From RUG695 sp050943135 (GTDB taxonomy: Bacteria; Planctomycetota; Planctomycetia; Pirellulales; Thermoguttaceae), in assembly GCA_050943135.1 (NCBI GenBank), contig JBMNOP010000002.1, positions 124,001 through 188,000 of the forward strand: 64,000 nt of DNA, read 5' to 3'. The notes beneath the pieces were generated by a model, which had not been told where the DNA came from, searched no databases, and was given only the letters and a program-made list of their open reading frames with translations. Positions 37,260 through 46,132 of the stretch are shown piece after piece. The position numbers and the translations under genes were made by a program. Numbering within the stretch: position 1 is the first letter of the stretch; each line of letters begins with the position of its first letter.

Positions 37260-37950
37260 TTGTATCGTCAAATACAGCGTTACGGGGTAAAATGTGTTGC
37301 TAAAGCTGTTCATTTATCATTTCGCTGCAAAGGAATGATCCGTTGTGTCGTCAAGCGGAAGAAACGCCCTAAAACGACCGGTTCAAATCTCTATCATCGA
37401 GCTGCGAAAAACGTTTTGGACCGTAAAAGTAAGACGGAAAGGCCCAATGAAAAATGGTTGACGGACATAACGTATTTTAGAGACAAGGAACGGATTTGTT
37501 TGTCTCCGGCCATGATCGACCTGTTTTCCCGACGAGTGATCGGTTGGTGTGTTGAATTATACGAAAACCGACATGGTTGCTGAAACGCTGAAGCGAGCCA
37601 TGGGTCTCGCGATGAAATTCCGACGGACTTACTGTTTCACAGCAACCGAGGTGTTCAATACACGTCGGATCATTTCGGAGGTTGTCCTGAACTGCTCGTG
37701 ATGACGCAAAGCACGGGTAAAAAGGGATAATGTTGGGATAGCGCACCGTGCGAGAGTTTTTGGGGCAAACTCAAAGAAGAATGGATTGAACAGCGACCAT
37801 TGTTAGAGGATATCGAGGAAGTGCGGTTGGTCGTCTTCGAATATACTGAGGGTTATTATTACAGCACCCGTCTCCGTTACGGACTCGGTACCCGGATGCC
37901 GCGGGAGGTCGAAGAAGAATTTTCGAGAAAAACCCCGAAAACATCGAAAA
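37260..37950 (+). mobile_element. Decayed IS3-family transposase (OrfB, rve domain)
   Basis: Three reading frames together spell an IS3-type integrase. NVLDRKSKTERPNEKWLTDITYF followed by a DLFSRRVIGW catalytic strand is in the first (37260-37583). LLFHSNRGVQYTSDHF is in a second (about 37605-37730). CESFWGKLKEEW and the closing YYYSTRLRYGLGTRMP are in a third (about 37745-37950). At least two frameshifts separate them and the N-terminal part is missing, so it is inactive. No terminal inverted repeats were identified. Confidence 0.8.
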
Positions 37951-37991
37951 TCCGCCAACAAATGAGGTGGTTTTCTGCTAAAATGAAATTA

Positions 37992-38047
37992 TTCGGAGGA
38001 GCGGGGGCAGGCTCTGCCGGGAAGCAACCTGCCGAGGAATATCCGAA
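37992..38047. repeat. Two-level hairpin, possible small RNA
   Basis: Outer arms TTCGGA (37992-37997) / TCCGAA (38042-38047) and inner arms GGCAGG / CCTGCC enclose the apex CTCTGCCGGGAAGCAA. A TAAAAT box at 37979-37984 would place a transcription start at the outer arm. A further inverted repeat (CTCCCGA/TCGGGAG) follows at 38061-38088. The apex loosely recalls SRP RNA (CAGG ... GGGAAGCAACC), but the arms are too short for a standard small SRP RNA. Confidence 0.25.
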
Positions 38048-38342
38048 CCAACGGAGTCATCTCCCGAGTCTTTAAAAGAAGTCGGGAGCCCCCTTCGTCA
38101 AAAGAGATGGCTCTGTTGTCATGCCCGAAAAAATCTCCCGCAGCGTCGCTGGTGGCGTGGCGTCGTCTATCCGTTTTTTATAGGACACGTCAACAGTTAA
38201 AGAACGTCCCGAAAAGTTTGCGTAATCCCCCATGGTTATGGTGTGAAAAAAATACGTGCCACAACTGGAGTAAAGGTTTTATATTTGGATTTGTCTTGCG
38301 ATCCCTTGATCGAAAGTGAAGAAATCAGGATAAGGTGACAAA

Positions 38343-39419
38343 ATGGAAGAACAATCTTCGGTGAAAAGACGTAGCTTTTTGCAGACAGTACTCCTATCGT
38401 TTCTTTCAATCGGAACGGGTGGCGCACTTAGTGCACAGGAGGAAAAAGAAAAAATCAAGGCGTTGCCTAAAAAGGATCGGATTGGTACGCCATTGCCGCT
38501 GCCGCCAAACCAGGACGTTGTTTGGACGTCTTGTTTTTCACCAAGTGGAAAAAAGGCCGTTTTGGTATGCGGCGACATGACGAAAAAGTCTGTTTTCCTT
38601 GCTGACTTTCCTGTAAAGAATCGAGATGATTACCAATTAATAAAGAGTTTTGACAACTGCTGCAAGATTGATGGCATCAGCGTTTATGAAGGTGAAGATC
38701 CTCTAATCGCTCTCCGTGAAACACGGTTTCAGTTGGATACGATCCTCACAGGAATACAAACGTCTGACGAGTGGAAAGCGGCATGCGAAGATCACAACAT
38801 TAATGAGAAATCTTTCTCAAGTTCGATACTTGTCGTTGACATAGACGGCAATCAAACAATTGTAGGGGAGACTGCGGCCTCGCTGAAAGAATCTCTGACA
38901 GCCTCTGCAGCTTGGCAAAATGAAAAGACTCTGTGGTTTCTTGACAAGGAAAGCCGAACGCTAAGCAGATTTAATTTATCTTCTAACAACAACGAAAGGA
39001 CAACACTAAAAGATGTATGTCCTTTGACAAAGATCCAACAGATTTCCTACAACAAAGAAAAGGATGTTTTGATTGCATTAGATAGTGATCGGCAGATCGG
39101 AACAATCGACCCGGAGGATTGCCGTGTTGAATTGAAATCGCCACTGGATCGGTATATCCCGGATGTAGACATAAACGACGTTCCGTGTCTGGATTCAAAT
39201 GGCGAGTCTGTTGTCCTGCAGACTGATCATATGCTCATTAAGTACAACATTGATGATCATTCTATCGCAAAGCTTGAGTTTTGTAATAATGATTCCACCG
39301 ACTTCCGTCTCGCTTCGATAAGCTCGTCCGCTGACGCGATTTTAGTATATCTCGCCGGAGACATCATTAGGGAGGGCAGAGCGCCTCTGACAGAACTAAG
39401 AACTTTAAAAATTCAATAG
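38343..39419 (+). CDS. Unknown protein with Tat-type signal, bounded by IS remnants
   Basis: 358 aa. The N-terminus has KRRSFLQ and a hydrophobic stretch to GGALSA, a Tat-like signal. The mature part has strand-rich segments (VVWTSCFSPSGKKAVLVC, LWFLDKESRTLSRFN) that suggest a beta-propeller, but no family is recognised. GGATAAGG precedes the ATG. It is visibly richer in A and T than its neighbours and lies between an IS3 and an IS5 remnant, which suggests horizontal transfer. The stop codon TAG is made from the TA target site and the first G of the IS5 element; without the insertion the frame would read one Tyr codon and then TGA. Confidence 0.65.
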   Translation: MEEQSSVKRRSFLQTVLLSFLSIGTGGALSAQEEKEKIKALPKKDRIGTPLPLPPNQDVVWTSCFSPSGKKAVLVCGDMTKKSVFLADFPVKNRDDYQLIKSFDNCCKIDGISVYEGEDPLIALRETRFQLDTILTGIQTSDEWKAACEDHNINEKSFSSSILVVDIDGNQTIVGETAASLKESLTASAAWQNEKTLWFLDKESRTLSRFNLSSNNNERTTLKDVCPLTKIQQISYNKEKDVLIALDSDRQIGTIDPEDCRVELKSPLDRYIPDVDINDVPCLDSNGESVVLQTDHMLIKYNIDDHSIAKLEFCNNDSTDFRLASISSSADAILVYLAGDIIREGRAPLTELRTLKIQ

Positions 39420-39434
39420 AAGTAGTTTCATAAC
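39419..39434. repeat. Left terminal inverted repeat of the IS5-family element
   Basis: GAAGTAGTTTCATAAC; it matches the inverse of 40318-40333 at 15 of 16 positions. The TA at 39417-39418 is the left target duplication. Confidence 0.85.
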
Positions 39435-39508
39435 TTCTTTTTTGGTGTCCGTTATTTATGGCTCGGATATAGCGTTTCCACATAAATATTTTAGCGAAAA
39501 GATGTTTT

Positions 39509-40324
39509 ATGCGGAAACGCCTATACGAGTTTGGATATGAACTGACAGACAAACGACGGAAGAGACTGGAACCTCTGTTCCCGGAAGTCCAAGCCTCAAC
39601 CCAAGAAGGCCAAAAGCGGGCACCAAATCGTGCGTGTCTTGAAGGGGTTCTTTGGCTTCTCCGATTCTTGTGCCCGATGGAAGGATATTCCGGAACGTTT
39701 CCCTTCGGGGAACACCTGCTGGTGGCGTCTGCATGAATGGCAGGAAGCCGACCTTCTTGCGGATAACTGGCAGTGTCTGCTCACAGCCTTAGATGCCAAG
39801 GGGCGACACCGATGGGAAGAAGTCTTCGCGGATGGAACATTTTCCTCCACAAAAAAGGGGCGGAAAGCGTCGGCAAGATGAAACGTGGGAAGGAAACAAG
39901 GCTTATGGTGGTGGCAGATGGTCAGGGACACCTCTCGGGATTGAGCTTACTGGCGAAGCGCCCCATGAATCTACGCTGATTGAGAAGACGCTCGGTACCA
40001 TTCGGGTCCCTCACGTCTGGGAAGAGGGAGACCAAGAAAACGCTTTCCGAGATTGATCTACGATCGGGCGGCAGACAGTCAGCTGCTTCGTAAACGTCTG
40101 AAGAGCGAACGATCGATCTGATCTGTCCACAGCGTTCGAGTCAGAAGTTCAAGGTTCAGGATGGGCGTAAACTTCGACGCTATCGTCGTCGGTGGAAAAT
40201 CGAGGGGACGAACGCTTGGCTTCAAAACTTTCGTCAGGTTTTGGTTCGTTTCGTTCATAAAATCATGATGTATACGGGATTTGTCTATCTGGCATGTATT
40301 ATGATTACACTTGGTAGGTTATGA
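39509..40324 (+). pseudogene. IS5-family transposase, frameshifted
   Basis: The N-terminal DDE-associated region (YELTDKRRKRLEPLFPE) is in one frame, and VLKGFFGFSDSCARWKDIPERFPS is in the next. KRGKETRLMVVADGQG is in the first frame again, and IELTGEAPHESTLIEKTLGTI in a third. The C-terminal signature RYRRRWKIEGTNAWLQNFR then ends near the right inverted repeat (TGA at 40322). One shift might be the programmed frameshift of this group, but the number of shifts shows real decay. Confidence 0.85.
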
Positions 40325-40333
40325 AACCACTTC
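40318..40333. repeat. Right terminal inverted repeat of the IS5-family element
   Basis: GTTATGAAACCACTTC, followed by the right copy of the TA target duplication at 40334-40335. The transposase stop codon lies inside it. Confidence 0.85.
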
Positions 40334-40394
40334 TACTGAATACGCGGTTGCTGTTGTACCGGCACGGTGTTGTTTTAACCCTTATAGCTGTTGA

Positions 40395-40709
40395 GCGTGG
40401 GAGCCCCCTGATCCTGACACCGTTTCGGCATTTTTCGCCGTCGCCGCGGTCTATTTCTCTCGGCGCTGGCTCGGGTCGTCGGGAAGTGAAAGTGTCCTTA
40501 CTGCCGGACTGGCACGGGGTCTGGCAGAACTAACAAAATTCACGCTCCTTAATCCTATTATCCTCTTTTTCCTGTTCCGGGCATTCAGCCGGCCCCGAAA
40601 ATCCGGGCCGGCATATGCAGGATCGCTGTTCCGGCAGTTTCTGTGTCTTCTCTTTCTTCTCGCTTTTCGCGGCTTCCCTTCCTATGACCAAGATGGGTTA
40701 TCTCTTTGA
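40395..40709 (+). pseudogene. Remnant of a polytopic membrane protein, GT39/PMT-like
   Basis: An open frame without start codon translates to VSAFFAVAAVYFSRRWLG, then ARGLAELTKFTLLNP and LFFLFRAFSRP, and ends SLFRQFLCLLFLLAFRG. The 'GLAxLTKFT' segment between hydrophobic helices is typical of GT39/ArnT-like glycosyltransferases. Roughly 100 residues remain of a family that is normally over 450 long, so most of the gene is gone. A GC-rich 8-bp hairpin (40588-40612) lies inside it. The family call is by resemblance. Confidence 0.4.
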
Positions 40710-40753
40710 AGGGACGGGAAACCGCTATTAGCATATCTTTTCCGAGAAAGATT

Positions 40754-40762
40754 TGTTATAAT
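40754..40762 (+). promoter_or_regulatory. Extended -10 promoter of the sugar isomerase gene
   Basis: TGTTATAAT (TGn plus a perfect TATAAT) lies about 77 bases before the ATG at 40839. No good -35 is seen. Confidence 0.5.
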
Positions 40763-40838
40763 CAATCGCTCGGAAGGGATTGCGGGTAATCCCGACGTAG
40801 ATGTTCTATCAAAATTTCACCCCCCAGAGGAGTTTTTT

Positions 40839-41717
40839 ATGGGAAAATGGTCAGTCGGTGTTTTCGCATCGATCGACGCCGGACTTGGAGTCAAGCTGGA
40901 AGTCGCTCGCGATTTGGGAATCCATACGGTACAACTTCATACTCCGGCTAAAGCCTCACGTACGCCGGAAAACGCGACGGCGTTTTTGAAGAAGTTGGAA
41001 GATTACGGTATCACCGTAACCTGTGTTTTTCTCGGTTTTGAGGGGGAAAGTTACGAAACAATCGCCATCGCCGCCGATACCGTCGGTTTTGTCCCGGCTG
41101 CCACACGAGCCGCACGCCTTCAAGAGGCGTTCGAAATCGCCGACTTTACGAAACTCCTCGGCGTCGAAGCGATCGGCTCTCACATCGGATTCGTTCCCCA
41201 CAAAGAAGATGCCGAAAACTACGACGCGATGGTCAAGGCCATTCAAAGTCTCTGCGACCACCTCGCCGTGAACGGTCAACGTCTTCACCTCGAAACGGGT
41301 CAAGAAAAGGCCGAAGACCTTTTGACCTTCCTCCACGATGTTCAGCGAGATAACATCTTTATCAACTTCGATCCCGCCAACCTGATCCTTTACGGAATGG
41401 GAGACCCGATCGAATCGCTCAAAAAGGTCGGTAGTTACGTGCGGAGCGTTCACTGCAAAGATGCCAAACCGACCGACGGTACCCCGGGAGTCGATTGGGG
41501 AAGCGAAGTTCCTTTCGGAACCGGCGATGTCAATGCCGAGCTCTTCCTTACCACACTGAAAGAAATCGGGTTCGACGGTCCGCTGACCATCGAACGCGAA
41601 ATCCCGGAAGAGCCGGAACGTCAAAAAGCCGAAATCGAACAAGCTCTGAACCTGATCAATTCGATTCAGGAAAAGCTTTTTGATCAGTCCGGCTTTTTGG
41701 ATCGAGGGGTGGCGTAA
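40839..41717 (+). CDS. Sugar phosphate isomerase/epimerase-like TIM-barrel protein
   Basis: 292 aa of the AP_endonuc_2 (xylose isomerase-like) fold. Metal-site segments are visible: GSHIGFVP, LHLETGQE, FINFDPAN, VHCKDAKP and LTIEREIP, giving the usual Glu, Asp, His and Glu ligands. Such proteins isomerise or epimerise sugars or inositols, and many occur next to Gfo/Idh genes; the substrate here is unknown. GAGGAG precedes the ATG. It is followed by two further plus-strand genes. Confidence 0.88.
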   Translation: MGKWSVGVFASIDAGLGVKLEVARDLGIHTVQLHTPAKASRTPENATAFLKKLEDYGITVTCVFLGFEGESYETIAIAADTVGFVPAATRAARLQEAFEIADFTKLLGVEAIGSHIGFVPHKEDAENYDAMVKAIQSLCDHLAVNGQRLHLETGQEKAEDLLTFLHDVQRDNIFINFDPANLILYGMGDPIESLKKVGSYVRSVHCKDAKPTDGTPGVDWGSEVPFGTGDVNAELFLTTLKEIGFDGPLTIEREIPEEPERQKAEIEQALNLINSIQEKLFDQSGFLDRGVA

Positions 41718-41759
41718 AGCCTTCAAACAGAATCCGATAAAAATTAGGAGGAGTCCGTT

Positions 41760-42086
41760 ATGCCGAAGATTTCACTCTCCTTTCCCCATGACCTTGGAAA
41801 AGAGGAAGCCATCAAGAGGATTCGCCGCGCAATCGAGACCGAGAAGGTCACGATGTCGAACATCGTGACCGACTCGTCGGAAAAATGGGTGGGGGACGAT
41901 CATGTCGACTGGACGATGACAATTTTCACCTACCCCGTTTCCGGCACGCTCGATATCAGAGAGTCTACGGTCGACGTCACACTCAACCTGCCGATGGCGG
42001 CAACGATGGTTACGGGAATGATCAAGAATCAGCTTGAACAGGAAATCGCCGGGATGCTGAAAGATTCTCGAGAAAAGAATGTTTGA
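41760..42086 (+). CDS. Polyhydroxyalkanoic-acid-system family protein (PHA_gran_rgn)
   Basis: 108 aa. The opening MPKISLSFPHDLGKEEAIKRI and the end VTGMIKNQLEQEIAGML fit the small PHA_gran_rgn (PF09650) family. These proteins are found in many bacteria and are not proven to act in polyhydroxyalkanoate granules everywhere. AGGAGGAG precedes the ATG. It ends 2 bases before the apbE ATG, so the two are probably translated together. Confidence 0.75.
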   Translation: MPKISLSFPHDLGKEEAIKRIRRAIETEKVTMSNIVTDSSEKWVGDDHVDWTMTIFTYPVSGTLDIRESTVDVTLNLPMAATMVTGMIKNQLEQEIAGMLKDSREKNV

Positions 42087-42088
42087 GG

Positions 42089-43213
42089 ATGTCCCGTAAT
42101 TTTCTGACCCGATTTTCGTCTTTTTCTAATCATTTCAAAAACGGTTTGGGGAAGAGGTCGGTCGACGCCACGGTAGGCGACCGCCGGGCTTCTCTTCCTT
42201 CCGAGACCGAGGGTGGTGCCACGTTTGACGAATCGGCGATGGGGCCGCTCACAGTTTATCGTCATCGCGCCATGGCATGTGACTTTGAGGTTTCGGTCAA
42301 CGAAGCCGACGCGGCGCGGGAAGAGCCGTTCGCTGTCTTCGACCTGATCGACCGGCAAGAAGAAACTCTCTCGGTATTCCGTGCGACGAGTCTCGTGAGC
42401 CGAATCAACCTGCTTGCCGCCGAAATGGACATTCCCCTTCCCCGCTCCCTTTTCGAGCAGCTCGTGCTCTGTCGCCATCTTTGGGAGGAGACCGACGGGG
42501 CGTTCGATATCACCGCTTCGCCCCTTTGGAAACAGTGGGGGTTTGCCCGCGGCGAAGGGCGTGTTCCCACCCCGGCGGAAATCGACGAGGCACTCGGCAA
42601 GGTCGGGATGCAACACCTTATTCTCAACGAAGAGCGTCTGACCGTGGCGTTCGACGTTCCAGGTGTCGAAATCAATTTCGGCGCGATCGGAAAAGGGTTT
42701 GCCCTTGACGAGGCTACCTCGTTCCTTTCGCGCTCGAGTCTCGACGACTACCTAATCCACGGGGGGATGAGCAGTGCGGTTGCCCGCGGCGGCCGACTGC
42801 GCGACCAGGTTCGGGACCGCAAGGGAGAGGTTCGGCCCTGCTGGACAATCGGTGTGGCCGACCCACTGAGGCCGGAGCATCGGCTGGCCACGTTACGCCT
42901 GGTCGACGAAGCGGTCGGAACAGGGGGTTCCGGACGCCAGTACTTTTTTCATCGGGGAAAACGCCTTTCGCATATCATCGACCCGAAGACCGGGTATCCG
43001 GCGGTCGGTGTTCTTTCGGCCACGGTGGTCGCCTCAAGCGCTGCCGAGGCCGACGCACTTTCCACCGCATTTTTCGTGATGGGGGCGGAAAAGACAGAAA
43101 TGTACGCCCGAAAACATCCCGACTGTGGTGCCCTCCTGGTTCTTGACAGCCCGACGGGAAAACAGGATATCGTCACGTTCAACATCGACCATTCCCGCTG
43201 CCGTATCGAGTGA
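42089..43213 (+). CDS. apbE: FAD:protein FMN transferase (ApbE family)
   Basis: Attaches FMN covalently to threonine of flavoproteins such as Nqr/Rnf subunits, or acts as FAD pyrophosphatase. 374 aa. Typical segments are AMACDFEV, GAFDITASPLWKQWGF, INFGAIGKGFALDEA, IHGGMSSAVA and HIIDPKTGYPA, whose aspartate contributes to metal binding. No lipobox is seen, unlike many ApbE proteins, so it may be cytoplasmic. An in-frame TTG at 42083 is an alternative start. No nqr or rnf genes are in the window. Confidence 0.92.
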   Translation: MSRNFLTRFSSFSNHFKNGLGKRSVDATVGDRRASLPSETEGGATFDESAMGPLTVYRHRAMACDFEVSVNEADAAREEPFAVFDLIDRQEETLSVFRATSLVSRINLLAAEMDIPLPRSLFEQLVLCRHLWEETDGAFDITASPLWKQWGFARGEGRVPTPAEIDEALGKVGMQHLILNEERLTVAFDVPGVEINFGAIGKGFALDEATSFLSRSSLDDYLIHGGMSSAVARGGRLRDQVRDRKGEVRPCWTIGVADPLRPEHRLATLRLVDEAVGTGGSGRQYFFHRGKRLSHIIDPKTGYPAVGVLSATVVASSAAEADALSTAFFVMGAEKTEMYARKHPDCGALLVLDSPTGKQDIVTFNIDHSRCRIE

Positions 43214-43290
43214 TCCGGCCGAGTCGTTTTGTGCAGGGCTACGCAGCGCGGCACGAAACAAAGTCAAGAGCGGCAGGCAGCCCGAACGGC

Positions 43291-45702
43291 CTAAAAAATC
43301 CGGTGACGAAACCCGTGCTCCACCCCGTCTTTACCGTCGCCGCTCTTCCCGGAAAGGCGTGTGATGGTCCGGGCAATCTTTAACGGCGACTCCTCGGTAA
43401 AATCGAGCCGCAGCTCCCACCCCGCCTGAAACGCGGAAAGTGCAGCGGTCACGTCGAGCGGCGGTGCGTAGAAAACGCTACTGCCGGTCACCCCGTACAA
43501 TGCATCTTTTTCCGCAAACAGATGTTTGTTCTTCAACACAATGAACGTGCGCCGATTCTCATCTTCCAAAAGGGTTCGATCGGCATCGAAAAGAGTCTTT
43601 CGTGTATACATCCCGATCGGATGGCCGTAAACCGTCAGACCGACCCTTCCCCCGCGCCGAGCCAAGAGTGGGGCGAGCCGTTCCCCCAACCGAAGCACGG
43701 TCTTACGGGCAAGTTCATTGGAAAGGTAGAGCGTCGTCAGGTGCGGAAACTTTTCGAGCAAGAAGAGCCCCGACTCGAAATTCGTCACGTTAAAAGAAGC
43801 GTCTGCCGCAAAGGAAAGCCCCTGCTCTTCGAAAAAGAGAGCCTCGGCGAAATTTCCGGCCATCGGTCGAAATTGAAAGGGGGAATGGATCTGAGGGGTA
43901 AGAAACTCCTCGGCCAGAGCGGCATCGACGGTTTCGTCTTCGTAGCGGATCGGCGCGGGATAACGATAGATACGCGAGATGCCGGCCGAAAGCGCTGCGG
44001 TCCCCTGCGCAAGCGAACGGACAGCGGCAGCGTATTGTAATGGTGGAAGTTCAAGCGCTGTGTCGACGGAAAGGTCACTTTGTGTCATATCCTCTTCAAC
44101 GACGGCGGAGTGTACAATCGACGGGCCTCCCCCGGGGCCAAGGTGCTTCGCCCGGTCGGCATCAAGAAGTTCTTCGAGCCGGGCGGCCGCCTCTTGGCGC
44201 AGGGAATTCAGAAGCGATTTCGGCAGAAAGGTCTCCGGCTCAAAAGCAAACTGGGCATCCCGAACGAAAAACGACGTGTTTCCAAAACGGTCCGCGGCAT
44301 TCAGAAGCGTCTCGCGGTCGAGCCGCTGTTTAAGCGATTTTTCGAGGAGCTGTTCACTTTGCCGTGTTACCGAAAGGACTTCTCCCTCGCTGTTCCTGGC
44401 CGTGAGGGTGATCGAAAGCGGTTTGCCGACTTTCGCCGTCAGGGAAAGCTCGATCGGTTGTCGGCGACCGGGCCGTTTCAGAAGGCGTGCCGTTTCTTTT
44501 TGCTGGACGAAATCGAGGGTTTTGTAGAGAAACGCGGCCCCTGAGGGCGGAGGAGCGTCGAGACGAACGAAATCGCCTGCTTCGGCCCTTGCGACTTTTT
44601 CCGGAAGATCGCCGTAGAGCTTAGGAAGGCGGTGTATGAGACTGACGTTCGTCCCGTCGATTTTTTTCAGGTCGGCGTCGAGGTAGACGATCCCGTCGCC
44701 GTGAATAAGCGGCTCGGATAAGAGGATCTTCCCGTTTTTCACTTCCCCGACTAAAAACCCGTAGTGAGCGGAATAACGCCGATTCAGGATATCGGGATCG
44801 TGATCGTGCAGGAACCCGGGTCCGTAACCGCGATTAAAGAGACGCGCGATCGGGGCGACCGTTCCTTCCTGTCCTTCCATTTCCTGCCGATCGGCTACCT
44901 CGGCGAGCGAGTCGACCAGTAGGCGATACCTCCGGACCGCTTCAAAGACATACGCTGCCGATTTCATCCGCCCCTCGACCTTGATCACATCAATCCCCAC
45001 CGCGGCAAGCGACGCGATGTCGGAGGCATTGTAGAGCTGATCTTTGAGCGAGAGAAAGTAGGCTTCTTCGGAAAACGATTCGTTGCCAGAAGAAGTACGT
45101 CGGTAAAGCTGACGGCACGGCTGGGCACAGCAACCACGGTTCCCGCTCCGACCGCCGACATAGGAAGAGAGATAACACTTTCCGCTACACCCCAAGCAGA
45201 GCGCGCCGGAACAAAAGACCTCTAGTTCGATTTCGGGAACCTGTTTTCGGATTGCTTCGATCTCTTCGAGCGAAAGTTCCCGGGGGAGTACCACGCGGGT
45301 CAGGCCGGCCTCGGCGGCGAAACGTACATCGCGACCGTTACCAAGCCCCATTTGGGTCGAACCGTGAACGGCAAGATTCGGATACCGACGGCGAAGAAAC
45401 CGCACCACGCCCCAATCCTGAACGATGATGCCATCAAGGTTCGATTCAACGAGCCGGTCCAAGTTGGGGGTTACCGTCTCGATCTCCGATTCCGGCATCA
45501 GGGTGTTCAGGGTCAGGCAGACCTCGACCCCGGCTTTATGAGCATCGCGCAAGGCGTCGCAAAACTCGTTGGTTGTAAAGTTGTTCGCATACCTTCTGGC
45601 CCCGTAACCGGCCAATCCCATATAGATTTCGTCGGCCCCGGCGGCCAATGCCGCGTCGAATGCCCCCCGCCCTCCGGCCGGTCCCAAAACCTTGATTTTC
45701 AA
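43291..45702 (-). CDS. U32 family peptidase
   Basis: 803 aa. The N-terminal half has the U32 barrel: LGPAGGRGAFDAALAAGADEIYMG, GSTQMGLGN, ELEVFCSGALCLGCSGKCYLSS and the cysteine-rich GCCAQPCRQLYRR. The C-terminal half (DUF3656-like) follows. Relatives include RlhA, needed for 23S rRNA hydroxylation, and collagenase-type proteases; the role here is open. An earlier in-frame TTG is at 45753. The TTG at 45702 is preferred because it follows AAAAGGCGG and opens at the conserved first strand. The 45753 codon lies within 10 bases of the predicted transcription start. Confidence 0.87.
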   Translation of the reverse strand: MKIKVLGPAGGRGAFDAALAAGADEIYMGLAGYGARRYANNFTTNEFCDALRDAHKAGVEVCLTLNTLMPESEIETVTPNLDRLVESNLDGIIVQDWGVVRFLRRRYPNLAVHGSTQMGLGNGRDVRFAAEAGLTRVVLPRELSLEEIEAIRKQVPEIELEVFCSGALCLGCSGKCYLSSYVGGRSGNRGCCAQPCRQLYRRTSSGNESFSEEAYFLSLKDQLYNASDIASLAAVGIDVIKVEGRMKSAAYVFEAVRRYRLLVDSLAEVADRQEMEGQEGTVAPIARLFNRGYGPGFLHDHDPDILNRRYSAHYGFLVGEVKNGKILLSEPLIHGDGIVYLDADLKKIDGTNVSLIHRLPKLYGDLPEKVARAEAGDFVRLDAPPPSGAAFLYKTLDFVQQKETARLLKRPGRRQPIELSLTAKVGKPLSITLTARNSEGEVLSVTRQSEQLLEKSLKQRLDRETLLNAADRFGNTSFFVRDAQFAFEPETFLPKSLLNSLRQEAAARLEELLDADRAKHLGPGGGPSIVHSAVVEEDMTQSDLSVDTALELPPLQYAAAVRSLAQGTAALSAGISRIYRYPAPIRYEDETVDAALAEEFLTPQIHSPFQFRPMAGNFAEALFFEEQGLSFAADASFNVTNFESGLFLLEKFPHLTTLYLSNELARKTVLRLGERLAPLLARRGGRVGLTVYGHPIGMYTRKTLFDADRTLLEDENRRTFIVLKNKHLFAEKDALYGVTGSSVFYAPPLDVTAALSAFQAGWELRLDFTEESPLKIARTITRLSGKSGDGKDGVEHGFRHRIF

Positions 45703-45769
45703 GGGCGTATCCGCCTTTTCTTTGTTAAATTTCCAGAGTATATCGCCGGGCAACGCTTTTCCCGCGAAG

Positions 45770-45778
45770 AGTATACCA
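45770..45778 (-). promoter_or_regulatory. Extended -10 promoter of the U32 gene
   Basis: The minus strand reads TGGTATACT (TGn plus TATACT, one mismatch from consensus). The transcription start would be near 45763. Confidence 0.4.
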
Positions 45779-45980
45779 CATTTTCACAAAGCCACATCTC
45801 CGACCGCGCCGTCCGAACTTAGGTGCGTCGGGTCCCCCCGCGTTCGGAAAACCTCTTATGTGCAGAGTCGCTTCTTTCCGAAAGGAGTGGAGGGATGCAT
45901 GGGGCACCGGCGGTAAGCGCATAGAAAACGTCCCGTCGATTCCGAAAATGAATGCGTCGATCGGCATTTTTTCGCAACAG

Positions 45981-46132
45981 CTAAAATGGCCACTCCCCGA
46001 TCAAGGCCCCGGTTCGGGAAAAAATTCCGATCAGTGACGAGAACAACGCGCCGAAAACCGTACCGATCCCGGTCAAGATAAACCAACGAGGAGATCGCGG
46101 AGAATCGGAACCGGCTTTTTGACTTCGGTCAT
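45981..46132 (-). pseudogene. Possible 50-aa single-helix membrane protein, needs one frameshift
   Basis: An ATG overlaps the DUF89 stop (TGATG). As written it encodes only 19 residues. Adding one A in the run of five (46116-46120, minus strand) gives a 50-residue product: a Ser/Pro/Arg-rich head followed by the hydrophobic helix WFILTGIGTVFGALFSSLIG and the end GEWPF, with the stop at 45981. This may be a recent frameshift, transcript slippage, a sequence error, or chance. The rest of the gap up to the U32 gene holds only the U32 promoter. Confidence 0.3.

Larger units (their letters stand above)
39419..40333 (+). mobile_element. IS5-family insertion sequence, decayed
   Basis: A 915-bp element bounded by 16-bp inverted repeats (39419-39434 and 40318-40333, one mismatch) and flanked on both sides by TA, matching the 2-bp target duplication of the IS427/IS5 group. 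It carries a broken transposase. Intact ends but a broken gene mean it can no longer move on its own. Confidence 0.85.
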
